A stretch of DNA of 64,000 nucleotides from NCBI GenBank assembly GCA_963665085.2, contig CAXXXS010000002.1, positions 1,240,001-1,304,000 on the forward strand, in the 5' to 3' direction. How positions within the stretch are numbered: the stretch's first letter is position 1; every line of letters starts with the position of its first letter. This DNA comes from G963665085 sp963665085 (lineage in GTDB: Bacteria > Bacteroidota > Bacteroidia > Bacteroidales > JAAAOM01). Made by a program: the position numbers and the translations under genes. Shown here piece by piece: positions 46,562 to 55,374 of the stretch. The notes below the pieces were generated by a model. That model made no database searches and was not told where the DNA came from. It saw nothing but the letters and a program-made list of their open reading frames with translations.

Positions 46562-47575
46562 TTAAACTTTTGCTGATTTAACAGTTTTGATAATTCTAGC
46601 AGCAACTTTATATGGATCTGCATTTGAAGCAGGTCTTCTGTCTTCTAAACGACCTTTCCAACCATTTTCAACAGTACCAACAGGGATACGGATTGAAGCA
46701 CCACGGTCAGAAACTCCATAAGAGAATTGGTCAATTCTAGCAGTTTCGTGCCTCCCAGTTAAACGTTGCTCGTTGTCAGCACCGTAAACAGCGATATGCT
46801 CAGGAACAAATTTACCGAACTCATCACAAATAGCATTGAAAACTTTTTCATCTCCACAAGTTCTCATTAAACCATTAGAAAAGTTTGCGTGCATACCAGA
46901 ACCATTCCAGTCGCCTTTTACTGGTTTCGGGTGAAGGTTAATACGTACACCGAATTTTTCTCCAATTTTTTCGCAAATATAACGAGCAACCCAAGTTTGA
47001 TCACCAGCTTCTTTAGCTCCTTTTGCAAATATTTGGTATTCCCATTGACCTTTCATTACTTCTGCATTAATACCTTCGATATTTAATCCAGCAGCAATAC
47101 AAGCATCTAGGTGCTCTTCTACAATATTTCTTCCAACGTTAAATTCAGCACCAACTGAACAGTAGAAAGGACCTTGTGGAGGAGGGAAATATCCTGCAGC
47201 TGGGAATCCAAGTGGAGTATGATGCTCTAAATCCCATAATGTATATTCTTGCTCAAATCCAAACCAGAAATCTTCATCATCATCATCAATTGTAGCCCTT
47301 CCGTTTGATGGATGAGGAGTTCCGTCTGCATATAATACCTCAGTCATTACAAGGTATCCATCTTTTCTTGTAGGATCCGGACATACAAAAACTGGCTTTA
47401 ATAAACAATCAGATGAACCGCCTTCTGCTTGTTCTGTAGAAGAACCATCGAAAGACCACATTGGGGCATCTTCAAGTTTTCCACTGTAATCGCTAACAAC
47501 TAGTGTTTTGCTTCTCATGGTCTGGGTTGGCTTGTAACCATCCAGCCAAATGTACTCAAGTTTCGATTTGCTCAT
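46562..47575 (-). CDS. Glutamine synthetase, type II-like
   Basis: A 337-residue enzyme of the short eukaryote-like (type II) glutamine synthetase group. Signature segments are LEYIWLDGYKPTQTMRSKT, the beta-grasp Asp-box APMWSFDGSSTEQAEG, EQEYTLW with metal-binding Glu, the ATP/Glu segment GPFYCSVGAE, HPKPVKGDWNGSGMHANFS, and the C-terminal RIPVGTVENGWKGRLEDRRPASNADPY. Length is close to that of the decameric type II enzymes and well below types I (about 470) and III (about 730). It lies back to back with glnN. Two unrelated isozyme classes side by side suggest different regulation or ammonium affinity. Confidence 0.93.
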   Translation of the reverse strand: MSKSKLEYIWLDGYKPTQTMRSKTLVVSDYSGKLEDAPMWSFDGSSTEQAEGGSSDCLLKPVFVCPDPTRKDGYLVMTEVLYADGTPHPSNGRATIDDDDEDFWFGFEQEYTLWDLEHHTPLGFPAAGYFPPPQGPFYCSVGAEFNVGRNIVEEHLDACIAAGLNIEGINAEVMKGQWEYQIFAKGAKEAGDQTWVARYICEKIGEKFGVRINLHPKPVKGDWNGSGMHANFSNGLMRTCGDEKVFNAICDEFGKFVPEHIAVYGADNEQRLTGRHETARIDQFSYGVSDRGASIRIPVGTVENGWKGRLEDRRPASNADPYKVAARIIKTVKSAKV

Positions 47576-47812
47576 AATACTTATAGTTTTAAGAATTTAT
47601 TCTAAAATTTTCTGCAATTATAATAATTTTTTATCTTAAAATTACATTTTAACAAAAAATCATAAATAAAAATTACACATTTCATTAAAATCAAGTGTTT
47701 TTTTTACAATATTCCTATAATCCAACAACAATAGATTCTACTCCAGCAACACATCCACTGATTTTCAAAAATTTAATAAGGTTTCACTTTATAATCGACA
47801 AAAAAAATCAAC
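47576..47812. other. A/T-rich upstream region of the type II glutamine synthetase gene
   Basis: This non-coding DNA has long A and T runs. I saw no match to TAnnTTTG near the start and no regulatory RNA. Confidence 0.35.
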
Positions 47813-47843
47813 AAAAAAAGCCAAATCAATTTATGATTTGGCT
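47813..47843 (-). terminator. Terminator of the DUF1573 gene
   Basis: AGCCAAATCA (47819-47828) and TGATTTGGCT (47834-47843) are exact inverted repeats. On the minus strand the stem is followed by a run of T (A-run at 47813-47819 on the plus strand), 28 bases past the DUF1573 stop. Confidence 0.85.
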
Positions 47844-47870
47844 TATATCGTTTTTAAAAAATATTTAGTT

Positions 47871-48962
47871 CTAATTTGATGCTAAGTCATCAACATTACC
47901 TTTTACCCAAAGTACTTTTTTAAAGTTTGAAGGATCGTTTGTGATAACAGTTACTGTTTTATTTTGTTTACCTTTTTTACCCCTGGAGTTAAAAGTAACT
48001 TTTAATGTAGTAGATTCTCCAGGAGCAATCACATTTTTTGTTGGATTTGCAGCGGTACATCCACATGACGCAGTAACTTTTCTAATAATAAGATCGGATT
48101 TCCCTTCGTTTTTAATCTCAAAATCATGTTCAACAGTTTCTCCTTGCTTAATATTACCAAATTCGAAATTTGTTTCACTAAATAAAACTTTGGGCGCATT
48201 TTTGATATCCTCTGGTGTTAACTTAGAAAAATCTTCCTGAATATTTGCAGAGATTGCTAAACGATTGTTATAAAGATTTCCATCTGTACTAAATACTACC
48301 CAATTATTTACGCTACCCCAATCATCAATTTTAGAAGCATCAAAAGTTGCTTTAATAATACCTTTTTCTTCTGGTTTAAGAGTAGCTGGCTCTACTTCAA
48401 TTTTAATATGATCAGGAACACCCTTAAATAGAACAGTTATATCTTTATCTGTTGGATTTACAATTTCTAAAGTCTCAGATTTTGTTTCTTCTGGTTCAAT
48501 ACTGGCAAAATAAACATTTCTTCTCATTAATCTGATATCACCCATTTTGTACCGATAAATCTCTTCGAGCGTTTTTTCGCCTTCTAAAACGTTTCCAGTA
48601 ATATGCAAAACGGTATTTGTTGTATTACCATTCGTTGTTACAGCAATTGATTTATTGAAAGGTCCTTTCCTGCCCTGAGGATTAAATTTTGTTTCAATAA
48701 AACCATTAGCTCCGGGCAATACCGGCTCTTTGCTCCATTTTGGTGAAGTACAACCACATGATGGTTTAACATTGTTTATTATCAAAGGCTCATTACCAGT
48801 ATTAGTAAATTCAAATTTAAAAGCAACCTCTCCTCCATTCTCCTTAATCTCTCCAAAATCATGGGTTTCTGTACTGAAAGAAATATTTGCCCCTTTTTGT
48901 TGAGCATTTGAAAGCATAAAAATCGCATTAATCATAACGATTATAAGTCCTAATCGTCTCAT
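47871..48962 (-). CDS. Exported protein with two DUF1573 domains
   Basis: A 363-residue protein with a signal peptide (LGLIIVMINAIFMLSNAQQ). Two DUF1573 (ASH/MSP-like beta-sandwich) domains are clear: THDFGEIKENGGEVAFKF with PSCGCTSP at about 27-125, and FEFGNIKQGETVEHDFEI with ASCGCTAA at about 265-355. A related Cys-less sandwich lies between them (VYFASIEPEETKSETLEIV). The Cys-Gly-Cys motif recurs at the same place in each end domain and may form a disulfide or bind metal. The family is very common in Bacteroidota and its function is undefined. It is monocistronic and has its own terminator. Confidence 0.88.
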   Translation of the reverse strand: MRRLGLIIVMINAIFMLSNAQQKGANISFSTETHDFGEIKENGGEVAFKFEFTNTGNEPLIINNVKPSCGCTSPKWSKEPVLPGANGFIETKFNPQGRKGPFNKSIAVTTNGNTTNTVLHITGNVLEGEKTLEEIYRYKMGDIRLMRRNVYFASIEPEETKSETLEIVNPTDKDITVLFKGVPDHIKIEVEPATLKPEEKGIIKATFDASKIDDWGSVNNWVVFSTDGNLYNNRLAISANIQEDFSKLTPEDIKNAPKVLFSETNFEFGNIKQGETVEHDFEIKNEGKSDLIIRKVTASCGCTAANPTKNVIAPGESTTLKVTFNSRGKKGKQNKTVTVITNDPSNFKKVLWVKGNVDDLASN

Positions 48963-49158
48963 AACATTTTATTTTTTTGGTTTTACAATCTAATTTATTT
49001 AATAAATATATACAAAGTTATATTTTTTCAACTTCAAAATACATAAAAATAATAACCTACTAATAAACATGCAACTATAAAATGTATTGAACAAATAAAG
49101 CTATATTTTGGTTCTTTTCAACAGGAATAGCTATTTTTATCTCCAAATATTTCAACGT

Positions 49159-52100
49159 GTGAAATCAATATTTCGTTACATAACATACATATTATTTCTC
49201 ATTGTGTTTATGGGCTTACATGCTAATGCCCAATTTTATAATGGTCATCAAATGACTTTTGGTAAAAACAGGGTACAATACAACGACTTTTATTGGCAGT
49301 ATTATCGTTTTGACCGTTTTGATACTTATTTCAACCAAGATGGGCGTGAATTAGCTGAATACACCGCAGATGTTGTTGAAAAGGAATTGGTAAGGATTGA
49401 AAGTTTATTTGACTACGCCCTGGAGCAAAGAATTATTTTTCTTGTTTACAACAAACTCTCTGATTTTAGACAAAGTAACATTGGCCTTATTACCGGAAAA
49501 GAAGATTACAATGTTGGTGGTGTTACCCAAATCAACAAAAATAAAGTATTTCTATATTTTGAAGGTGATTTTGAAAAATTCAGAGAGCAAATTGCAGCAG
49601 CTATAACACGGGTTGTTATTAATGAGATGCTTTATGGAAATGCTATTCGTGAGAATGTAACAAACTCAACACTTATCTCGCTTCCTGAATGGTATATAGA
49701 AGGGCTTATTTCGTATGTTTCTAAAGACTGGAACATTGAAATTGAGGACAGGGTTAAAGACGGAATCCTAACAGAGAAATACAAAAAATTCAGTCGATTG
49801 GAAGGAGATGATGCTGTATATGCCGGTCATTCTTTTTGGCGATACATCGGCCAAACCTATGGCGAATCTGTTATTCCCAATATTTTATATTTAACCCGAA
49901 TCAATAAAAACACAAACTATGGGTTTCTGTATGTATTGGGTTTAAGCATTAAAGAACTTTCATATGATTGGCTGGGCTATTACATCAATCTTTATGCAGA
50001 AGACGGGGCAAGGACTTTCCCTGAAGAAGGCCGAATCATGAAAAAAACCAAAAAGAAGAGAGTTTACCAGCAGGTAAAAGTAAGTCCAACAGGAACCTAC
50101 ATTGCTTTTGTTACGAATGAAGATGGCCAGTATAGAATTTACCTTTATAACACTCAAACAGAGAAATACAAACAGATTCTTAAAAGAGAACATAAACTTG
50201 AACAAATAACAGATTATTCTTATCCGATCCTGGCATGGCACCCATCAGGAAGAATCTTAAGCTTTATAACAGAAGAAGAAGGAGGTATCGATCTTTACTA
50301 CTACACTCCTTACAATAAAGAACTTACAAAAAGAAATTTTCTTTACTTTGATAAAATACTGGATTATTCATTTAATGATGATGGAACTCAAATGGTATTA
50401 TCCGCAGTACAAAATGGGCAAACCGATATTTTTGTCCATACGCTGGCTTCTTCTACCAATGAAAAATTAACAAATGATATAGCTGATGATTTCCATCCAA
50501 AATTTATTGATAATTCCGAAAAAATAATTTTTAGTTCAAATCGATTGGGAGATACAATTTTCATTGATAATCCCAGCCCTTTAACAAAAACATCGCACGA
50601 ACTGTACATCTATAATTACAAGTCAAAATCAAATGTATTAATGCGTCTTGACGATTTTGATTATGTAAACAAATATCAACCTACTGAAGTAGATAAAAAC
50701 AAATTCGTGTACATAAGCGATTATAATGGGATTCGTAATCGTTATGTTTCAAAATTTGACAGCATCATTAGTTTTGTAGACACAACTATGCATTACAGAT
50801 ATACAACAAAAAGTTACCCTGTAACCAACTATTCTCGAAATATTATTGATTATGATTACAATGAAAACGCAGATGTTTTAGCTGAAGTTCTATACAAAGA
50901 TGGCCGATATCATCTTTTCAAACATGATTTTGATCCTGAATTAGAAATCCCCGCAAATGAAATCAAAGTAACAAGTTATAAAACAAAACAAAAGAAAGAA
51001 CTTGCCCGAAACGATAGTATAAAACAAACAAAAAAACAAACCATTGCCATTCAAAGTATTGAAGACAATAAACTAATCTTAAATAATCCCGAAAAAAATA
51101 CTTCTTTTGATACAATCCAACTGGATAGATATCCTATTGATATTGCAAATTATGTATTTGAACGGGAAAAGATTAATTATTACAACGAAAAACTTAAAGA
51201 ACAGAATTACAATATAAATTTCACGCTGGATAGTGCTATTTTAGAAGAGAACAAACCAAAAGTAAGAATTTATATGCCTGCGTTTTATCCTAACCAATTG
51301 GTTAACCAGATTGATTTTAGTTTTTTAAATGAATCATACCAGGCATTTACAGGAGGCGCCGTTTATTTTAACCCTGGATTCAACATGCTTTTTAAATTAG
51401 GCACTTACGACCTTTTTGAAGATTACAAAATTACTGGCGGATACAGATTCTCTGGCGATTTTGATGCAAATGAATATCTTGTTAGTTTTGAAAATCTTAA
51501 GAAAAGACTTGACAAACAATTTATCTTTCATAGACAAGCCTTTAAAAATTACCTCGATGATGGAAGCGATTATCCGTACTATATAAAAACACACACTCAT
51601 CAACTTCTGGGTGTATTAAGATATCCTTTCAGTCAGGTTGCTGCAATAAAAGGGACATTATCTATCAGGCATGATCAAGTTACGTATCTGGCAAACCCGT
51701 CGAAAATACAATCTCTTGACAAACCAGAATCTCATAAAGTTTGGTTGGGTGTTAAAACAGAGTATATTTTTGATAATACACGAACTTTAGGTAAAAACCT
51801 ATACTCCGGGACACGATACAAACTTTTTACCGAAGCTTACAAACAAGTAAATCTAAAAAGAGATGATTTATTTGTTATGGGTATGGATTTCAGGAACTAT
51901 GTCCGCATTCACAGAAATTTAATTTGGGCAAGTAGAATTGCTGCAAGTACTTCCTTTGGAAGCTCAAGGCTTGTATATTATCTTGGTGGTGTTGATAACT
52001 GGACAAACCTATCAACCAGGACACCTACATTTATTCCATTATCTGAAATACCTATAGACGAGACTCAGAATTATGTTTATCAAACAGTTGCAACCAACAT

Positions 52101-52491
52101 GAGAGGATTCTCTCAAAACATCAGAAATGGAAATAACTTTGCCCTGATAAATAATGAAATCAGATGGCCTATCATAAAATACCTTGTAAACCATCCTATG
52201 AGTTCGGCATTCCTTGAAAATTTCCAGGTTGTTGGGTTCTTTGATATTGGTAGTGCATGGAAAGGCCTCACTCCATATTCTGGCAAAAACGCATATGACA
52301 ACAGGGTATATGAAACTGGCCCAATTAAAATAACTGTTGATGCAAACCGGGATCCTATAGTTGCCGGATACGGATTTGGACTAAGGACACAACTCCTTGG
52401 TTATTTTATGCGCTTTGATTGGGCTTGGGGTATTGAAAATCAAACAATTCTCCCAATGGTATTTTATTTTTCACTTAGCTTAGATTTTTAA
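49159..52491 (+). CDS. Large exported protein: peptidase-MA-like, TolB-like propeller and outer-membrane barrel domains
   Basis: The longest frame opens at TTG 49108. The GTG at 49159 gives a clean signal peptide (MKSIFRYITYILFLIVFMG, cleaved after HANAQ) and an 1110-residue protein, and is preferred. The N-terminal part (about 40-300) resembles a peptidase-MA-type gluzincin fold, but the usual HExxH is not evident around INEMLYG / LPEWYIEGL. TolB/WD40-like blades follow (VSPTGTYIAFVTNEDGQYRIY, AWHPSGRILSFITEE, FSSNRLGDT). A C-terminal barrel-like region ends FYFSLSLDF. The layout is known from many Bacteroidota surface proteins annotated as TolB-like; the role is unknown. Its stop overlaps the next start by one base. 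Confidence 0.82.
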   Translation: MKSIFRYITYILFLIVFMGLHANAQFYNGHQMTFGKNRVQYNDFYWQYYRFDRFDTYFNQDGRELAEYTADVVEKELVRIESLFDYALEQRIIFLVYNKLSDFRQSNIGLITGKEDYNVGGVTQINKNKVFLYFEGDFEKFREQIAAAITRVVINEMLYGNAIRENVTNSTLISLPEWYIEGLISYVSKDWNIEIEDRVKDGILTEKYKKFSRLEGDDAVYAGHSFWRYIGQTYGESVIPNILYLTRINKNTNYGFLYVLGLSIKELSYDWLGYYINLYAEDGARTFPEEGRIMKKTKKKRVYQQVKVSPTGTYIAFVTNEDGQYRIYLYNTQTEKYKQILKREHKLEQITDYSYPILAWHPSGRILSFITEEEGGIDLYYYTPYNKELTKRNFLYFDKILDYSFNDDGTQMVLSAVQNGQTDIFVHTLASSTNEKLTNDIADDFHPKFIDNSEKIIFSSNRLGDTIFIDNPSPLTKTSHELYIYNYKSKSNVLMRLDDFDYVNKYQPTEVDKNKFVYISDYNGIRNRYVSKFDSIISFVDTTMHYRYTTKSYPVTNYSRNIIDYDYNENADVLAEVLYKDGRYHLFKHDFDPELEIPANEIKVTSYKTKQKKELARNDSIKQTKKQTIAIQSIEDNKLILNNPEKNTSFDTIQLDRYPIDIANYVFEREKINYYNEKLKEQNYNINFTLDSAILEENKPKVRIYMPAFYPNQLVNQIDFSFLNESYQAFTGGAVYFNPGFNMLFKLGTYDLFEDYKITGGYRFSGDFDANEYLVSFENLKKRLDKQFIFHRQAFKNYLDDGSDYPYYIKTHTHQLLGVLRYPFSQVAAIKGTLSIRHDQVTYLANPSKIQSLDKPESHKVWLGVKTEYIFDNTRTLGKNLYSGTRYKLFTEAYKQVNLKRDDLFVMGMDFRNYVRIHRNLIWASRIAASTSFGSSRLVYYLGGVDNWTNLSTRTPTFIPLSEIPIDETQNYVYQTVATNMRGFSQNIRNGNNFALINNEIRWPIIKYLVNHPMSSAFLENFQVVGFFDIGSAWKGLTPYSGKNAYDNRVYETGPIKITVDANRDPIVAGYGFGLRTQLLGYFMRFDWAWGIENQTILPMVFYFSLSLDF

Positions 52492-52859
52492 TGACAGTTA
52501 ACGACATTTTACTACTTCTTGTAGTTGGGATAGCTGCAGGATTTATTGCAGGAGGACTTGGTGTTGGCGGAGGTATTATTCTTGTTCCCGCCCTTGTATT
52601 TATTTTTGGTTTCTCACAGCATGAGGCGCAAGGGACAAGTCTCGGCGTTCTTGTTTTTCCTGTTATGATACTTTCTGTAATTACATATCACAAAAAAGGA
52701 TTTGTAAACTTTAAGTACGTTTTAATATTACTGCTTGCCTTTGTTATTGGCAATTACCTTGGTTCTTTAATATCTGTAAATTTACCGGCAAAAACATTAA
52801 AAAAAGCTTTTGGCATATTAATGTTAATTGCCGGAACAAAAATGATTTTAGGAAAATAA
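52491..52859 (+). CDS. Half-size TauE/SafE (DUF81) membrane protein
   Basis: A 122-residue protein with four transmembrane helices. It reads GIAAGFIAGGLGVGGGIILVP, then QGTSLGVLVFPVMILSV and GNYLGSLISVNLPAKTLKKAFG, the single TauE/SafE repeat. Full-size members (about 250 residues) carry two such repeats, so this one must dimerise to form a transport path. Characterised relatives export sulfite or sulfoacetate; the substrate here is unknown. It begins at TAATG overlapping the upstream stop and is followed 5 bases later by the M20 gene. Confidence 0.88.
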   Translation: MTVNDILLLLVVGIAAGFIAGGLGVGGGIILVPALVFIFGFSQHEAQGTSLGVLVFPVMILSVITYHKKGFVNFKYVLILLLAFVIGNYLGSLISVNLPAKTLKKAFGILMLIAGTKMILGK

Positions 52860-52864
52860 TTTAG

Positions 52865-54073
52865 ATGGAACTACAAAATAAAGTACACGATCTTGTTGAT
52901 AAATATATAAACGAGGTAACAAGCATTAGACGGCATCTCCATGAAAACCCAGAGTTATCATTCCAGGAATATGAAACATCAAAATTTATTCAACAGAAAC
53001 TTAAAGAATATAATATTCCATTTAAATCAGGTATTGCAAAGACTGGGATCCTAGCAACAATAGAAGGAAAAAATCCCGCAAAAAAAATCATTGCCCTTCG
53101 TGGTGACATGGATGCATTACCGATAAAAGAAAATACGAACCTGGAATTTCAATCCAAAAACGAAGGTATAATGCATGCTTGTGGACATGATGTACATACT
53201 TCTTCTGTTCTTGGTGTCGCCCTTATCCTAAAAGAATTAGCTCCTGAGTTTGAAGGAACAGTTCATATTATTTTTCAACCTGGAGAAGAAAAACTTCCCG
53301 GAGGGGCAAAATTAATGCTTGAAGAGAATCTTTTTGAAAATAAAGAACCCGAAGTTATTATAGGACAACATGTACAGCCAAACATTGAAGCTGGAAAAGT
53401 TGGTTTTCGTAGTGGTATGTATATGGCTTCGGCAGATGAAATCTACATAACCGTGAAAGGTAAAGGTGGACATGCTGCAATGCCTCATCAGTTGGTTGAT
53501 CCAATAGTAATTACCTCGCATATTATTGTTGCCCTGCAGCAATTAGTAAGCAGAAATTCAGATGTAACAATTCCTACTGTTCTGTCATTTGGAAAAATTC
53601 AAGGAGATGGAGCTACAAATGTAATACCATCAGAAGTTAAAGTTGAAGGCACTTTCCGTACGATGAACGAAACCTGGCGTGATGACGCACACAAAAAAAT
53701 TAAAAAAATAACAGAATCCATTGCAGAAGGAATGGGGGGAAGCTGCGATTGCAATATAATGAAAGGATATCCTTTCCTCGTAAACGACAAAAAAACTACA
53801 GATTTAGCTTCTTCACTGGCAAAAGAATTTTTAGGCCATGAAAACGTTATTGAGCTTGATTTACGGATGACAGCGGAAGATTTTGCCTATTTCTCACAAA
53901 AATATCCTACTACATTTTACCGTCTTGGAGTCCAGGATAATAACAATTCCAATCCTTCACCTTTACATTCTTCAACCTTTATGGTAGACGAAAATGCCTT
54001 AAAAACAAGTTTGGGAACGATGACTTGGATTGCATTGGGATTTTTGAGACTGTCTAAAAAACAACCCGCGTAA
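52865..54073 (+). CDS. M20 family amidohydrolase (hippurate hydrolase/N-acyl amino acid type)
   Basis: A 402-residue cytoplasmic metallopeptidase. Binuclear metal-site motifs are LRGDMDALPI, MHACGHDVHTS, FQPGEEKLPGGAK with catalytic Glu, and the later GQHVQPNIEAGKVGF. The dimerisation lid starts at KGKGGHAAMPHQLVDP. TAEDFAYFSQKYPTTFYRLG and LHSSTFMVDENAL close the site. Length and motifs fit peptidase M20D (hippurate, IAA-amino acid or N-acetyl-diaminopimelate hydrolases). It is the last gene of the operon with the TolB-like and TauE genes. It converges on the D-threonine-aldolase-like gene. Confidence 0.93.
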   Translation: MELQNKVHDLVDKYINEVTSIRRHLHENPELSFQEYETSKFIQQKLKEYNIPFKSGIAKTGILATIEGKNPAKKIIALRGDMDALPIKENTNLEFQSKNEGIMHACGHDVHTSSVLGVALILKELAPEFEGTVHIIFQPGEEKLPGGAKLMLEENLFENKEPEVIIGQHVQPNIEAGKVGFRSGMYMASADEIYITVKGKGGHAAMPHQLVDPIVITSHIIVALQQLVSRNSDVTIPTVLSFGKIQGDGATNVIPSEVKVEGTFRTMNETWRDDAHKKIKKITESIAEGMGGSCDCNIMKGYPFLVNDKKTTDLASSLAKEFLGHENVIELDLRMTAEDFAYFSQKYPTTFYRLGVQDNNNSNPSPLHSSTFMVDENALKTSLGTMTWIALGFLRLSKKQPA

Positions 54074-54215
54074 AGTCTATCGGTTATCACGTTATCAGCC
54101 GATTTTGAATCTTTCAACATTGGAAAACCAAACAAAATAAAATTAAACACAAAATGTTCTACTAATTATATCTTGTTTTTAGAAATCCAATATGGAGACT
54201 ATCATGTGGCTTCAA

Positions 54216-55310
54216 CTAAATCATTTTTATTTGGTCACCCTCTAAAGTTATGTATTGTTTCATGAGGTTAGCCGTTAAACATGAATGGACGGGTAAGAAT
54301 AAAATGATGTCTCCAATATTTATGGAACCTAAATCTTTTGAACCAATTTTTACAATTCCATGCTCTTGTGAAAGCGAGTCCAGAAATAAGGGATTGCTGT
54401 CAGGTTTCCAACCTGTTTCATTTTTCTGTGCTGTTTTCCCAAAAATAGATTTTTCATTTATCATAACAGATTCTTTGGAAAAGTGAACTGCACCTCCGTG
54501 AATTACTATTTCATTTCGGATTTTATATTTTCCAACAACCGGACAAGCCATCGCAATAGCAATATCATCTTCTGTACAGGAGCCATTTGTTGCCTGAAAT
54601 AAATCATAGAAAACAAAGTTTCCGGGAGTTATCTCATCAATCCCACTAAAAGTTGATTGGAGACTACAATTTGGAGTATCTCCATATAAAACCCGAGGCA
54701 AATATTTAGCAAAAACAGTTTTTAAGTTACTTAAATCCTTAGTGGCTTTATTGTGAATTTTATTTATCTCATCACGTGAGTTTGTTTTGTATGAATGCCC
54801 CGCATGACAATAAAAGCCAGAAAAATCAAGCTTTTTAATTTGTTGAGAATGCTTAATAACATTCTCAACCGCAATAATATTTTCTGCAGGTATTCCGGTT
54901 CTGCCATAGCCTGTATCAATATCAATATAAAAATTAACCGTATTATTTAAAAAAGATAAAGCAATTAATGTTTCAATGTTATCAATTAGTATGGAAATTT
55001 TACTTTTTGAGGATAATTCATTTAATCTGTTTATCTCTCTTATATTGAATGGAAAAGCAACAAGAATATCATTCCAACCGGCCTTAGTAAAAGATTCAGC
55101 CATATCAAAAGATGAAACAGTAATTTTAGTAACATTGAAATCACGGTACCAATTACCAATTTCTATAGACTGGTGTGTTTTAAAATGAGGGCGAAAACCA
55201 ATACCGGATTCTTTCGCTTTGTAGGCCATTTTTTTGATGTTTAGCAGGTATTTGTTTTTGTCGAGCAACAGAGTCGGTTTTGTTATATTATTTAGTATTT
55301 CCAACATCAT
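54216..55310 (-). CDS. D-threonine aldolase/D-serine dehydratase-like PLP enzyme
   Basis: A 364-residue fold-type III (alanine racemase-like) PLP enzyme. It begins TKPTLLLDKNKYLLNI, and the PLP Lys44 is in FRPHFKTHQS. DIDTGYGRTGI and GFYCHAGHSY continue the barrel. The C-terminal domain has a metal-site pattern HGGAVHFSKE and PVHSCLTANLM, as in D-threonine aldolase and DSD1 D-serine dehydratase. The expected reaction is cleavage or dehydration of a D-beta-hydroxy amino acid, with a divalent metal. The substrate is unresolved. It is 64 bases downstream of trkH on the same strand. The start could be either of the first two Met codons. Confidence 0.87.
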   Translation of the reverse strand: MMLEILNNITKPTLLLDKNKYLLNIKKMAYKAKESGIGFRPHFKTHQSIEIGNWYRDFNVTKITVSSFDMAESFTKAGWNDILVAFPFNIREINRLNELSSKSKISILIDNIETLIALSFLNNTVNFYIDIDTGYGRTGIPAENIIAVENVIKHSQQIKKLDFSGFYCHAGHSYKTNSRDEINKIHNKATKDLSNLKTVFAKYLPRVLYGDTPNCSLQSTFSGIDEITPGNFVFYDLFQATNGSCTEDDIAIAMACPVVGKYKIRNEIVIHGGAVHFSKESVMINEKSIFGKTAQKNETGWKPDSNPLFLDSLSQEHGIVKIGSKDLGSINIGDIILFLPVHSCLTANLMKQYITLEGDQIKMI

Positions 55311-55374
55311 TAAAACGATTTTTTATAAAAATATACAAATGTATTAGAACCTTAAATACATTAAAAAATGGGGA

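Noticed and set aside
49108..49158. TTG start of the large TolB-like protein
   Set aside because: The 17 extra codons precede a clean signal peptide that begins at GTG 49159.
54074..54110. Short inverted repeat ATCGG / CCGAT between convergent genes
   Set aside because: Only five base pairs with a long loop and no T-run; not convincing as a terminator.
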